64,000 bases of DNA from Ruegeria sp. ANG-S4 (GTDB lineage: Bacteria > Pseudomonadota > Alphaproteobacteria > Rhodobacterales > Rhodobacteraceae). Below are positions 28,590-37,639 of this stretch, one piece after another. Numbering within the stretch: position 1 is the stretch's first letter; each line of letters opens with the position of its first letter. A program made the translations under genes and the position numbers. The notes below the pieces were generated by a model, which searched no databases, was not told the DNA's origin, and saw only the letters and a program-made list of their open reading frames with translations. The stretch covers positions 806,001 to 870,000 of the forward strand of contig NZ_JWLK01000005.1 in assembly GCF_000814005.1 (NCBI RefSeq), read 5' to 3'.

Positions 28590-29840
28590 ATGACCTACCA
28601 CCCCAAATCGGATTTCATCGCCACGATGATCGAGCGCGGCTTTCTCGCCGACTGCACCGATTATCAGGGCCTTGACGACGCGCTGATCTCTGGGGTGCAG
28701 ACGGCTTATATCGGCTATGACGCCACCGCGCAGTCGCTGCATGTGGGTCACCTGATGAACATCATGGTGCTGCGCTGGCTGCAAAAGACCGGCCACAAGC
28801 CGATCACGCTGATGGGTGGCGGCACCACCAAGGTGGGCGACCCCTCGTTCCGCTCGGACGAGCGCCCTCTGCTGGGCCCCGAACAGATCGACGCCAATAT
28901 CGCGGGCATGAAACAGGTGTTTTCGAAATACCTGTCCTATGACGACAGCGACACCGGCGCGCTGATGCTGAACAATGCGGAATGGCTGGACAGCCTGAAC
29001 TACCTCGATTTCCTGCGCGACATCGGGCGGCATTTCTCGGTCAGCCGGATGCTGTCGTTTGAATCCGTCAAGTCCCGGCTGGACCGCGAGCAATCGCTGA
29101 GCTTCCTCGAATTCAACTACATGATCCTGCAGGCCTATGACTTCCTCGAACTGAACCGCCGTTACAATTGCGTCCTGCAGATGGGCGGCAGCGATCAGTG
29201 GGGCAATATCGTCAACGGCATCGACCTGACCCGCCGCGTGTTGGATCACGAGATTTACGGCCTGACCACCCCCCTGCTGACCACCAGCGATGGCCGCAAG
29301 ATGGGCAAATCGCAGGGCGGCGCGGTCTGGTTGAACGGCGACATGCTCAGCCCTTATGAGTTCTGGCAGTTCTGGCGCAACACCACCGACGCGGATGTGG
29401 GCCGCTTCCTGAAAATCTTCACCGAACTTCCGGTGGGTGAATGCGACCGCCTGGGCGCATTGGAAGGGTCCGAGATCAACGAGGCCAAGATCCGCCTCGC
29501 CAACGCGGTCACAACCCTGCTGCACGGCGCTGATGCGGCCGCAACCGCCGAAGCCACCGCCCGCGATGTGTTTGAAAAAGGCGGCGTAGGGGGTGATCTG
29601 CCGACGCTGACGCTCAGCGCCGAGGAACTGGGCGACGGCATGTCCATCGTGCAACTGATCGTCAAATCCGGCCTCGCCAAATCCGGCAAAGAGGCCAAGC
29701 GCCTGATCGCCGAAAACGGTGCCAAGCTGGACGATTCACCGCTGACCGATGCCGGGCTGATGATCGACGCGGGCGCGCTGTCCTCACCGATCAAGCTGAG
29801 CGCGGGCAAAAAGCGCCACGCGCTTGTGCAATTGGCGTGA
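28590..29840 (+). CDS. tyrS: Tyrosyl-tRNA synthetase
   Basis: Class I aminoacyl-tRNA synthetase charging tRNA-Tyr. The 416-aa product shows the HIGH-type motif as HVGH (SLHVGHLMN), the tyrosine pocket [18 protein letters not shown], the KMSKS-type loop as KMGKS, and a C-terminal S4 RNA-binding domain (about 350-416). The ATG at 28590 begins the conserved TyrS N-terminus; the frame extends upstream through non-coding sequence. Codon usage is strongly biased, as expected of a highly expressed gene. Confidence 0.97.
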   Translation: MTYHPKSDFIATMIERGFLADCTDYQGLDDALISGVQTAYIGYDATAQSLHVGHLMNIMVLRWLQKTGHKPITLMGGGTTKVGDPSFRSDERPLLGPEQIDANIAGMKQVFSKYLSYDDSDTGALMLNNAEWLDSLNYLDFLRDIGRHFSVSRMLSFESVKSRLDREQSLSFLEFNYMILQAYDFLELNRRYNCVLQMGGSDQWGNIVNGIDLTRRVLDHEIYGLTTPLLTTSDGRKMGKSQGGAVWLNGDMLSPYEFWQFWRNTTDADVGRFLKIFTELPVGECDRLGALEGSEINEAKIRLANAVTTLLHGADAAATAEATARDVFEKGGVGGDLPTLTLSAEELGDGMSIVQLIVKSGLAKSGKEAKRLIAENGAKLDDSPLTDAGLMIDAGALSSPIKLSAGKKRHALVQLA

Positions 29841-29848
29841 ACCAAACC

Positions 29849-29878
29849 GGCTCAGGCGTGAATTGCGGCGCCTGAGCC
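29849..29878 (+). terminator. Hairpin after tyrS
   Basis: A perfect 10-bp inverted repeat (GGCTCAGGCG / CGCCTGAGCC) with a 10-base loop begins 8 bases after the tyrS stop. There is no T run after it, so it may be a transcript-end stabiliser or part of a factor-dependent terminator. Confidence 0.55.
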
Positions 29879-30009
29879 GAACATTGTTGATAGCTTCGCT
29901 CTCGAACATCTGCGACGGCGCCGTTACGCGTTTGGCTGTTTACTCTTTGGACCGGCAATTGCCAGAGCTCTTACAATCATAAAATTGTTAACGCCGCAGA
30001 TAAGGCAAA

Positions 30010-30070
30010 GCGACCGGCATCCACTGCCAGTCGCCTGATGATAACGAAAACAACGTGCCCTTTGGGCGCG
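30010..30070 (-). terminator. Two hairpins after the glycine-rich gene
   Basis: Two stem-loops lie 22-82 bp beyond the stop codon of the glycine-rich gene. One (30054-30070, GCGCCC/GGGCAC-type with AAA loop on the minus strand) is followed by TTGTTTTCG and looks like the terminator. The second (30010-30034, 9 pairs with one C-A mismatch) may be a back-up. The rest of 29879-30091 shows nothing I can name. Confidence 0.5.
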
Positions 30071-30091
30071 TTTTCAACTTAGGTGGTACGC

Positions 30092-30766
30092 TTATCGCTT
30101 TCCTTTTCCGCCGCCTTTACCGCCTTTGTCACCCCCGTGGCCGCCCTTGCCACCACCTTTACCGCCGCCTTTTCCATCGCCGCCTTTGCCACCACCTTTG
30201 CCGTCGCCGCCTTTGCCGCCACCTTTTCCGTCGCCGCCTTTGCCGCCGCCTTTGCCAGGTCCGTCACCACCACCGTTTCCGGGATCGCCGCCTCCGTTTC
30301 CGGGATCGCCGCCACCGTCACCGGGGTTGTCACCGCCCGAACCACCGCCGCCGGATCCGCTGTTGCCGCCGCCAGAGTTATCGTTGCCGCCACCGGCCTC
30401 GCCACCTGCGCTACCGCTTGATCCGCCTGCACTGGGGCCGTCGGAATCCCGGTTCTCACCACCGTTTCCTGCGCTCGCCAGCGTCGCGGTCGGCAGGTCA
30501 GTCAGCAGACTGGCCAACCCTGGGCATTGCTCTCCGGTCACGCGCAGCGTGGTTTCGAAATCTGACCGGCTTTGCAGGCGATCCAAAAAGCTGGGCGTGA
30601 CCTGCACACAGTCACACAAAGCCGCGTAATCTCCGGCGTTTGCAAGATCTCGCGCTGTCTTCCAGTTGCAGGTTTCGGCCGCTGCAGCTGCGCTGCCGCT
30701 CATCAACACACCGACAACCGGAACCGCGATGAAAGCGCCAAGCGCCTGCTTAGAACTCTTTAACAT
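30092..30766 (-). CDS. Exported glycine-rich repeat protein
   Basis: A 224-aa protein. Residues 1-33 form a signal peptide (MLKSSKQALGAF, then hydrophobic to SAAAAA). Residues 35-100 form a small cysteine-containing domain (ETCNWKTARDLA, LCDCVQVTPSF, GEQCPGL). From about residue 105 the chain is almost all Gly with Ser/Asn/Asp, then tandem GGGKGGDGK units, ending in a Lys-rich tail. The start has an excellent TAGGAGGT site. The acidic-to-basic shift along the repeat suggests a surface or matrix polymer-binding role, but I recognise no family. Confidence 0.8.
   Translation of the reverse strand: MLKSSKQALGAFIAVPVVGVLMSGSAAAAAETCNWKTARDLANAGDYAALCDCVQVTPSFLDRLQSRSDFETTLRVTGEQCPGLASLLTDLPTATLASAGNGGENRDSDGPSAGGSSGSAGGEAGGGNDNSGGGNSGSGGGGSGGDNPGDGGGDPGNGGGDPGNGGGDGPGKGGGKGGDGKGGGKGGDGKGGGKGGDGKGGGKGGGKGGHGGDKGGKGGGKGKR
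30174..30254 (-). repeat. Tandem 27-bp coding repeat
   Basis: Three near-identical 27-base units in tandem inside the glycine-rich gene encode GGGKGGDGK-type nonapeptides. Flanking bases hold shorter, diverged copies (PGNGGGD units upstream in the protein). Such in-frame units can change copy number by slippage without breaking the frame. Confidence 0.85.
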
Positions 30767-30955
30767 ATCAGTACCTCCTAAGTGGTAATCACCCAACCAC
30801 AATCGGTTGTTCGGTCTCGAGGTGGCGACTCAGAGTGAAGCAAAGATTAAGGTTTTCTGAGGTTTCGTTGAGGAAACCTTGCATCCAATTCAGTGGACAT
30901 GCCACGTGGGATGCGTTTATTGAACAAATGTTCATATCTCAATGAGGAGGCCGCA

Positions 30956-31711
30956 ATGCGTATGTCCAATTCAGCCGCCATCATAACCGGTGGCGCGTCG
31001 GGTCTTGGAGAAGCAACCGCCCGTCACTTCGCCGAAGAGGGCGCGCAGGTCACGATACTGGACCGGGACGCCGAACGCGGCTCAGCTGTCGCTGCGGAAA
31101 TCGGCGGCCATTTTGCGGAAACGGACGTAACCGACGCAGACTCCGCCGCGGCCGCCGTCGCATCAGCAATGGAGTGTATGGGCAAAATCAGCGTCGCCGT
31201 GAACTGTGCGGGGATCGCCTACGGTATCAAGACCGTTGGGAAAGACGGACCGCACCCTTTGGACGCGTTTCAACGGACCATCGACATAAACTTGATCGGT
31301 ACATTCAATATTTGCCGCCTGGCTGCTGCGGAAATGGCGAAAAACGACCCGGATTCGGAAAACGCACGCGGCGTCATCATCAATACGGCGTCAATTGCGG
31401 CCTTTGATGGACAAAAAGGCCAGACAGCCTATGCAGCTTCCAAGGGGGGCGTTGTCGGAATGACTCTGCCGATGGCGCGTGACCTGGCGTCGACCGGAAT
31501 TCGGGTCATGACCATTGCGCCGGGCATATTCATGACGCCGATGCTTGCCGGTCTGCCCGACGAGGTGCAAAAGCAACTGGCCGCAGATGTTCCCAACCCG
31601 CCCCGTCTGGGCGATCCGCATGAATACGCCCGGCTGGCCAGCTTCATAGTCGAAATGGGCTATCTGAACGGCGAGGTCATTCGGATCGACGGCGCACTTC
31701 GGATGCGATAG
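30956..31711 (+). CDS. SDR-family dehydrogenase (3-hydroxyacyl-CoA dehydrogenase type)
   Basis: A short-chain dehydrogenase of 251 aa with the NAD-binding GGASGLGEATA loop, Asp after strand 2 (LDRDAERG) favouring NAD, the NCAG motif, and the catalytic Ser/Tyr/Lys (NTASIAAFDGQKGQTAYAASK). The wording, including HPLDAFQRTIDINLIGTFN and PRLGDPHEYA, resembles type II 3-hydroxyacyl-CoA dehydrogenase (HSD10), so a role in fatty acid or branched-chain degradation is plausible. The ATG at 30956 follows GAGGAGG. The next gene starts 9 bases after the stop. Confidence 0.9.
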   Translation: MRMSNSAAIITGGASGLGEATARHFAEEGAQVTILDRDAERGSAVAAEIGGHFAETDVTDADSAAAAVASAMECMGKISVAVNCAGIAYGIKTVGKDGPHPLDAFQRTIDINLIGTFNICRLAAAEMAKNDPDSENARGVIINTASIAAFDGQKGQTAYAASKGGVVGMTLPMARDLASTGIRVMTIAPGIFMTPMLAGLPDEVQKQLAADVPNPPRLGDPHEYARLASFIVEMGYLNGEVIRIDGALRMR

Positions 31712-31720
31712 AGCATTCGT

Positions 31721-32269
31721 ATGACCGAACGCGAAAAAATGGAAGCCGGGCAATGGTATTGCTGCGTCGACGACGAGCTAGAAGGCCTGCGCGCCAACGC
31801 CCGCCGCGCGGTGCATGCCCATAACTCGTGCCACCCAGATCAACGCAGCGGCATGGAGTCGTCGTTGCGCGATCTAATGGGAAATCCCGGTTCCGATTGT
31901 TACCTCGAAGCCCCGTTTCATTGCGCCTATGGCATCAATATCCATTTGGGCAGTCGTGTGTATTTCAACACCGGTTGCGTCATATTGGATACCGCGCGGG
32001 TTCAAATTGGGAACGACACGATGTTCGGCCCGCAGGCGCAAATCTACTGCGCTCAACACGCCAAAGATCCCATTGATCGCGCAAAAGGACTGGAAATCGC
32101 CCTGCCCGTAACCATCGGGGACAACGTCTGGATCGGAGGCAGCGCAATTATTCTGCCGGGCGTAACCATTGGCGATCACGCAATCGTCGGAGCCGGTGCC
32201 GTCGTCACCAAAAACGTTTCCTCCGGCGCAACCGTGGTGGGCAATCCGGCGCGGCCTGTCGGCACCTAG
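31721..32269 (+). CDS. maa: Maltose/galactoside-type O-acetyltransferase
   Basis: A 182-aa hexapeptide-repeat acetyltransferase of the Maa/LacA/NodL group, which acetylates sugars using acetyl-CoA. It has the N-terminal Mac domain (MTEREKMEAGQWYCCVDDEL), the substrate-pocket FHCAYGINIHLGSRVYFNTGCVILD, and left-handed beta-helix repeats including IGDNVWIGGSAIILPGVTIGDHAIVGAGAVV. The catalytic His lies in AQHAKD. The true acceptor is unknown. It is close behind the SDR gene and overlaps the ABC-F gene by 4 bases tail to tail. Confidence 0.9.
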   Translation: MTEREKMEAGQWYCCVDDELEGLRANARRAVHAHNSCHPDQRSGMESSLRDLMGNPGSDCYLEAPFHCAYGINIHLGSRVYFNTGCVILDTARVQIGNDTMFGPQAQIYCAQHAKDPIDRAKGLEIALPVTIGDNVWIGGSAIILPGVTIGDHAIVGAGAVVTKNVSSGATVVGNPARPVGT

Positions 32270-34074
32270 GCCCCTTCGGACTTTTCCGCGAGCAACAGCC
32301 ATTCTTCCTCGGCAGCAGACAGCTTCTCTTGCCGTTCAACCAAAGCCTCTGTCGCTTTCTGAAATTTCACCGGTTCACGCGTGAACAGGTCAGGGTCAGA
32401 CATGAGCTCTTCCAACTTGCCGATTTCCGCCTCAAGGCGCGAGATTTCATCCGGCAGCTTTTCAAGACGGTGCTTTTCCGAGAACGACAAGCCTATCTTC
32501 GGCTTCGCTTCTTGCTTTACCTTCGGCCTTGATGACTTTGTTTTAACTTCATCTTTTTCCTGCGGATCACTGCGCTGCGCGACATAATCCGACCAACCGC
32601 CCGCATAGACGGTCGCCCGGCCATTACCCTCCATCGCAATGGTGGTTGTCGCAACCCGGTCCAGAAAATCCCGATCGTGGCTGACCAACAATACGGTACC
32701 GTCAAAGTCATCCAGAAGCTCCTGCAACAGATCCAGCGTTTCGACATCCAGATCGTTGGTCGGCTCGTCCAGCACAAGCAGGTTTGAGGGTTTGGCCATC
32801 AGCTTTGCCAAAAGCAAACGCGCCTTTTCACCGCCAGACAGGGATTTGACAGCGGCCCGCGCCTGCTGGTCGTCGAACAGGAACTCCTTCAGGTAACCCA
32901 CCACATGTTTCGGCTGCCCCCGCACCATGACCTGATCGGCCTTGCCTGAAACCCGCATTTCGGGATCGCCTGTCAAACTGTCCCACAAGGACATTTCCGG
33001 GTCCAATTGGGCGCGTGACTGATCGAAAACCGCGACCTCGAGATTGGTGCCCAAGGTTACCGTACCTGCGTCAGGCGCTTCCTGACCCAGCACCATGTTC
33101 AAAAGCGTTGTTTTGCCCACGCCATTCGGACCGACAAAAGCCACGCGATCGCCACGCTGAACCAGCAGGTCAAAGCTCCGGACAATCTGCGTGTCCCCGA
33201 AACGTTTCGACAACCCGCTGGCTTCGATCACCTTGCGGCCCGATTTCGGGCCGGACTCCAACGACATCGCCGCCGTTCCCTGCCGTTTGATCTGGCTGGC
33301 GCGTTCCGCGCGCAGCGCCTGCAAGGCCCTGACACGCCCCTGATTACGTTTGCGGCGTGCGCTGATGCCTTCCACGGCCCATCGCGCTTCGGACTTGATC
33401 AGCCGGTTCAGTTTGTGACGCTGCTGGTCTTCTTCTTCCCAGACCTTGTCCCGCCAGGTTTCAAAGCCTTCAAAGCCTTGCTCCTGCCGCCGCACAACTC
33501 CGCGGTCGATCCAGAGCGTTGCCCGTGTCAACGCGCGCAGAAATGCGCGGTCATGCGAAATCAGCACAAACCCGGCGCGTGCAGCACCCAGTTCGCGCTC
33601 CAGCCAGGCAATTGCTTCGATATCCAAATGGTTTGTCGGCTCATCCAACAGCATCAGATCGGGCGCTTCGGCCATAAGCTTGGCCAACGCGGCCCTGCGA
33701 CGCTCTCCGCCCGAGGCGGTTTCAACCGCCCGGGACGGGTCGAATTTCAGCCCTTCGCTGGCGCGTTCGACCTTGTAAAGCTCCCCGGCCTCCAGCCCGC
33801 TGGACGCATAGTCGCCCAGCGTTGCGAAGCCCTCCATGCTGGGGTCCTGCTCCATGTAGCCGACAGATTTGCCCGGCGGCACAACGATGTCGCCGCTATC
33901 CGCCTCGATCATGCCCGCCATCACCTTCATCAGCGTGGACTTGCCGGACCCGTTTCGCCCAACCAGCGCCACGCGATCGCCGGGCTGAACCACCAGATCC
34001 AGATCGGAAAACACCGGATCACCCCCGAACGTCAGGGAAATGCCGGACATCTGCAACAAAGGAACTCTCGCCAT
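32266..34074 (-). CDS. ABC-F family ATPase (Uup-like)
   Basis: A soluble ATPase with two ABC domains and no membrane segment; ABC-F proteins act on the ribosome or, for Uup, in DNA/ribosome-related functions. The 602-aa protein has Walker A sites GRNGSGKST and GPNGVGKTT, signatures SGGERRRAALAKLM and SGGEKARLLLAKLM, and Walker B sites LLDEPTNHLD and LDEPTNDLD. The last 90 residues or so form a charged coiled coil after a Lys-rich linker, as in Uup. A role in antibiotic resistance is not suggested. Confidence 0.93.
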   Translation of the reverse strand: MARVPLLQMSGISLTFGGDPVFSDLDLVVQPGDRVALVGRNGSGKSTLMKVMAGMIEADSGDIVVPPGKSVGYMEQDPSMEGFATLGDYASSGLEAGELYKVERASEGLKFDPSRAVETASGGERRRAALAKLMAEAPDLMLLDEPTNHLDIEAIAWLERELGAARAGFVLISHDRAFLRALTRATLWIDRGVVRRQEQGFEGFETWRDKVWEEEDQQRHKLNRLIKSEARWAVEGISARRKRNQGRVRALQALRAERASQIKRQGTAAMSLESGPKSGRKVIEASGLSKRFGDTQIVRSFDLLVQRGDRVAFVGPNGVGKTTLLNMVLGQEAPDAGTVTLGTNLEVAVFDQSRAQLDPEMSLWDSLTGDPEMRVSGKADQVMVRGQPKHVVGYLKEFLFDDQQARAAVKSLSGGEKARLLLAKLMAKPSNLLVLDEPTNDLDVETLDLLQELLDDFDGTVLLVSHDRDFLDRVATTTIAMEGNGRATVYAGGWSDYVAQRSDPQEKDEVKTKSSRPKVKQEAKPKIGLSFSEKHRLEKLPDEISRLEAEIGKLEELMSDPDLFTREPVKFQKATEALVERQEKLSAAEEEWLLLAEKSEGA

Positions 34075-34142
34075 GCCCGCCAGCTAAACCGGCTGAGTGA
34101 ACGCGTCAACGGCCCTGCTTCATCTTTTCAGAAATCCTCAAT

Positions 34143-34898
34143 TCACACGCTTACGGCCCGCAGCAAACGCTTTCGGGCCGGGGGAATCGCGCCAATTTCC
34201 AGACCGGTGAACACGTGCAACGTGTTCATGTGCCGGTCCACAACAGCGTGATCACTGACCCAGCCGCCCATCATCAGATATGTGCGCAGCAACGGCGGCA
34301 TCCGCAGCATGGCCTTCTTGGCATCAGGCCTGCGGCGCAAACGCGCGGCGAATTTGAAGACATCAGGTGCCTTGACGCGCGGCAGCCAGCGTTTTGGCGC
34401 CAAGTGGCGATGTTTGAGCATTGCAAACGCATCAAGATATTCATCTGTCTCGGTCCCGGCGAAAGACGAACAGCCGAACAACATCTGCACGTTGTTCTGA
34501 TCCACGAACGCAGTCATTGCGCCCCAGGCGACGCGCAATATGTCCGGATCCGTCCAATCCGGGTGGATGCAAAAGCGCCCCATCTCGACCATGCGCCCAT
34601 CAAATACCTGCAGCGCTGAAAGGTCGTAATACTGAGCTGAATAGCTTTTTGCGATTTCGGTGCCATTGTTCATGGTCAGCATTCGAAAACAACAAACCAG
34701 CGCGTCATTCTCACGGGTATCCTCAACGAGAATGTGCGCGCATATGCCGTCGAATTCATCGCCGTCGGTCTGCCCCGTCGCAAATGCAAGAGTTCTGAGA
34801 CCTCGGGCTGCTTCCAAATCCTGAGAGGTCCGCGCCAGTCTGGCGCGGTAGCGTCCCCGGTTCAATACTCCGACATCCAGCACATCTGCTTTGGCCAT
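34143..34898 (-). CDS. olsB: Ornithine-acyl-ACP N-acyltransferase OlsB
   Basis: OlsB transfers a 3-hydroxyacyl group from ACP to ornithine, giving lyso-ornithine lipid, the first step towards phosphorus-free ornithine lipids. The 251-aa product is GNAT-like with ARLARTSQDLEAARGLRTLAF, FDGICAHILVED, EMGRFCIHPDWTDPDILRVAW and the FGCSSFAGT stretch characteristic of the family. The ATG at 34898 has CGGAG 9 bases upstream; an in-frame GTG at 34940 would add 14 residues. No olsA lies beside it, so the second acyltransferase must be elsewhere. Confidence 0.9.
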   Translation of the reverse strand: MAKADVLDVGVLNRGRYRARLARTSQDLEAARGLRTLAFATGQTDGDEFDGICAHILVEDTRENDALVCCFRMLTMNNGTEIAKSYSAQYYDLSALQVFDGRMVEMGRFCIHPDWTDPDILRVAWGAMTAFVDQNNVQMLFGCSSFAGTETDEYLDAFAMLKHRHLAPKRWLPRVKAPDVFKFAARLRRRPDAKKAMLRMPPLLRTYLMMGGWVSDHAVVDRHMNTLHVFTGLEIGAIPPARKRLLRAVSV

Positions 34899-34995
34899 GG
34901 TCGCATACTCCGCGGTCGTCGACCTGTTCGACTTTGCCACGTCCCTAGCACAAAGATTGTGACCCTCCTGTGAAACGACAAGAGAGCGTGGGAAT

Positions 34996-35469
34996 TTAGT
35001 TGTTCACGCCTGGAATGTTTGCCGGATTGAAGTTGCCGATGTTGCCCAGCAGCTGACGCAAGAAGCCCTTGTCCTGAACACTGGAATCGGTCACGCGACG
35101 CTCAAGCGGTATGACCAGCCCATCCTCAAGGCCATAGCGTTCGATATTGCGAACCACACCGCGCTGATCAAAACTGATCGCCACCAGTTCGCGCGAAACG
35201 ACTTCGGGCCGTTTGGGCCCATAGTGGCGAATGCGTGAGGCGACATAATAGTAATCCGAATCCCGCACTACGCCGGACGAGGTTGGCGCGCCGATCGTTT
35301 CGACAACCGTATCGCGCGTATCCACACCAACCTTGATTTCTGCCAAGTCCTCGGGCGGTGGAATATAGCCATGTTTCTTGACAATTGGGGTGCAGGCCGC
35401 CGCTGCCAAAACACCGCCAAGGGCCAGCATCCTGAACGTCGGTCTAATGTTCTTTGTCACCTTCACCAT
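34996..35469 (-). CDS. bamE: Outer-membrane assembly lipoprotein BamE
   Basis: A 157-aa lipoprotein of the SmpA/OmlA family, a component of the BAM complex that folds outer-membrane beta-barrels. The signal sequence ends in lipobox LAAAAC (Cys26). The BamE core is seen in HGYIPPPEDLAEIKVGVDTRDTVVETIGAPTSSG and YYYVASRIRHYG. The ATG follows GAGGG. A long C-terminal tail (FLRQLLGNIGNFNPANIPGV) is usual in Rhodobacteraceae. It diverges from yceD-rpmF. Confidence 0.92.
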   Translation of the reverse strand: MVKVTKNIRPTFRMLALGGVLAAAACTPIVKKHGYIPPPEDLAEIKVGVDTRDTVVETIGAPTSSGVVRDSDYYYVASRIRHYGPKRPEVVSRELVAISFDQRGVVRNIERYGLEDGLVIPLERRVTDSSVQDKGFLRQLLGNIGNFNPANIPGVNN

Positions 35470-35554
35470 TTACACCCTCTTGTCTTGGCCGCGCGCGGCT
35501 TCTATCCGATTACAGAAACCGTTGCCGTGGTTCAACACAAAGAAAGGGTCACAA

Positions 35555-36091
35555 ATGACCGCAACCAAGCCCCTGCGCGTTGCCGACCTTCCGCAAAACG
35601 CCGCGACTCAGTTCGAGCTGCGTCCGGGCGCTGCTGAATTGGAGGCGCTAAAACAGGATCTTGACCTGTTGGGCCTTCGAAAACTGTCCTTCGTGGGTGC
35701 CGTGCAAGCACAAGGCAAACGGGATTGGATACTGACAGCCAAACTGGGCGCGACAGTCGTTCAACCCTGCGTGATAACGCTTGAGCCGGTCACGACTCGT
35801 ATCGAAACTTCGGTTCGACGGTTGTTTCTGGCCGATTGGGATGAGCCCGACGAACCCGAATTCGAGATGCCCGAGGACGACGAAACCGAAGCTTTGGGTG
35901 CCGAAATCGACCCGTCAGCCGTCATGGTCGAGGCGCTTTCGCTCGCCCTGCCCCAATATCCCCGCAAAGATGGCGCGGAACTGGATCAAGCCGACTATAC
36001 CGAACCGGGCAAACAGGCGATGACGGACGACGATGTCAAACCCTTCGCAGGACTGGCCGGATTGCGTGATGCGATGAAAAAAGACGAGTGA
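35555..36091 (+). CDS. DUF177 (YceD-like) protein
   Basis: A 178-aa DUF177 protein, a family encoded next to rpmF across bacteria and tied, in E. coli and plants, to 23S rRNA accumulation. Features are the central C-containing strand VQPCVITLEPVTTRIETSVRRLFLADW, an acidic stretch (DEPDEPEFEMPEDDETEALG) and the terminal KPFAGLAGLRDAMKKDE. The start follows AGAAAGGG. The next gene, rpmF, begins after a 207-bp spacer in which I see no gene. Confidence 0.9.
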   Translation: MTATKPLRVADLPQNAATQFELRPGAAELEALKQDLDLLGLRKLSFVGAVQAQGKRDWILTAKLGATVVQPCVITLEPVTTRIETSVRRLFLADWDEPDEPEFEMPEDDETEALGAEIDPSAVMVEALSLALPQYPRKDGAELDQADYTEPGKQAMTDDDVKPFAGLAGLRDAMKKDE

Positions 36092-36298
36092 CAGAGGTCT
36101 GATTTCCTGTCATAGCAGGCGCTCAGAAAAATCGCTTGAACATGCCGAGAATCGCAGTATTTTCGCGCGCTCATCGGAATTTGGGTTGGACATTGCGGGG
36201 CTCGTCCCCTAAACGCGCGTCAAACCACGAGAAAAACGAAGAATGAAACCCGGTCGGCAGCGACTCTGCTGGCCCTTAATTAGACAAAGGTTGAGACC

Positions 36299-36505
36299 AT
36301 GGCTGTCCAACAAAACAAAGTTTCCAAGTCGCGTCGCAACAACCGCCGCGCACACGACGCTCTGGTTGCTGCAAACCCGAACGAATGCCCGAACTGCGGC
36401 GAGCTGAAGCGCCCGCACCACGTTTGCGGCGCCTGCGGTTATTATGACGACCGTGAAGTCGTCGCGCAGGCCGACGAAATCGACCTGGACGAAGACGCGG
36501 CCTAA
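36299..36505 (+). CDS. rpmF: 50S ribosomal protein L32
   Basis: A 68-aa ribosomal protein of the large subunit. It begins [20 protein letters not shown] and keeps the CxxC pair CPNCG followed by [11 protein letters not shown], so it is the zinc-binding form. Strong codon bias fits high expression. It heads the rpmF-plsX-fabH arrangement that couples ribosome and membrane lipid synthesis; plsX starts 24 bases after its stop. Confidence 0.98.
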   Translation: MAVQQNKVSKSRRNNRRAHDALVAANPNECPNCGELKRPHHVCGACGYYDDREVVAQADEIDLDEDAA

Positions 36506-36529
36506 ACCTGATCGGACGCAGGCCAAGGC

Positions 36530-37618
36530 ATGACGGATCAGCCCACGCAAACCGGACGGATCACCATCTCGGTTGACGCTATGGGGGGAGATTCGGGACC
36601 CGCCGTTGTTGTGGCGGGGATCGCCAAGTCTGCGGACAAGAACCCGAAGATCGGGTTCATCCTGCACGGTCAGGAACAGGAACTGCGCAAATTGGTTGCC
36701 AAGCGGCGTGTCCTTGATGGGCGCGTCGTTTTTCGTGATTGCCCCGATGTGGTCACGATGGAGGACAAGCCCAGTCAGGTCGTTCGCAACGGCAAGCAGA
36801 CCTCGATGTGGTCAGCATTGGAATCGGTGCGTCAGGGCGATGCGCATGGTGCGGTATCGTGCGGAAACACGGGCGCACTGATGGCCTTATCCATGATGCG
36901 GCTGCGCAAACTGCCGGGCGTGAACCGTCCGGCAATCGCCATTCTGTGGCCCTCGCGCAACCCTCAAGGTTTCAACGTGATGCTGGATGTCGGCGCCGAC
37001 GTACGCGCGGACGCCAAGGATCTGTTGCAATACGCACTGATGGGCGCCTCTTATGCGCGCAACGGCATGGCATTGGCGCGTCCACGGATCGGGTTGCTGA
37101 ACGTCGGCACTGAAGAACACAAGGGCCGCGCGGAACTGAAAGAGGCCCACGCGATGATTACGGATTTTGCCGATCAGGCAAACTTCGACTTCGTGGGTTT
37201 TGTCGAGGGCAGCGATATTCCCGGCGACAAGGCGGATGTCGTTGTAACAGATGGGTTTACCGGCAATGTGGCGATCAAAACCGGCGAAGGCACCGCCAGT
37301 CTGATCGGCGATTTGCTGCGTCAGGCGTTCAAGTATTCGCCGCTGTCGCGGCTGGCTTCCGTGCTTGCGATCACTTCTTTGAACCGCCTCAAAAAGCGCA
37401 TTGATCCCCGCCGGGTCAACGGTGGCGTATTTCTTGGTCTCAACGGCACCGTCATCAAATCACACGGCGGTGCGGACGCCACTGGCGTTTCAGCCGCGGT
37501 TAAGCTGGCATTCACTCTGGCCGAGTCCGGCTTTTCTGAAAAATTGGCGGCACGGGTTGCATCGACAGCCGAGCTTGCACAAGATGCCGCGCACACTGCG
37601 TCGCAGTCGGAAGAATAA
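36530..37618 (+). CDS. plsX: Phosphate acyltransferase PlsX
   Basis: PlsX makes acyl-phosphate from acyl-ACP for glycerophospholipid synthesis at the inner membrane surface. The 362-aa protein has the start ISVDAMGGDSGPAVVVAG, the VSCGNTGALMA motif, MLDVGADVRADAKDL, NVGTEEHKG, GFVEGSDIPGDKADVVVTDGFTGNVAIKT and LNGTVIKSHGGAD, all conserved in PlsX. It is followed by fabH after 21 bases. Confidence 0.97.
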   Translation: MTDQPTQTGRITISVDAMGGDSGPAVVVAGIAKSADKNPKIGFILHGQEQELRKLVAKRRVLDGRVVFRDCPDVVTMEDKPSQVVRNGKQTSMWSALESVRQGDAHGAVSCGNTGALMALSMMRLRKLPGVNRPAIAILWPSRNPQGFNVMLDVGADVRADAKDLLQYALMGASYARNGMALARPRIGLLNVGTEEHKGRAELKEAHAMITDFADQANFDFVGFVEGSDIPGDKADVVVTDGFTGNVAIKTGEGTASLIGDLLRQAFKYSPLSRLASVLAITSLNRLKKRIDPRRVNGGVFLGLNGTVIKSHGGADATGVSAAVKLAFTLAESGFSEKLAARVASTAELAQDAAHTASQSEE

Positions 37619-37639
37619 CAAAAAAGGCAGTACCCGAAC

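Noticed and set aside
28551-29654. 367-aa minus-strand frame opposite tyrS
   Set aside because: Antisense to a strongly codon-biased gene; low-complexity His/Gln/Val composition typical of shadows.
30174-30254. 27-bp tandem units as a CRISPR array
   Set aside because: Units abut without spacers and stay in frame within a coding region.
30126-30629. Proline-rich plus-strand frame at the glycine repeat
   Set aside because: Complement of Gly codons gives Pro; the minus-strand frame has the signal peptide and ribosome binding site.
30849-30880. Dyad AAGGTTT...AAACCTT between the glycine-rich and SDR genes as an operator
   Set aside because: Arms of only seven bases with an 18-base interval; too weak to name.
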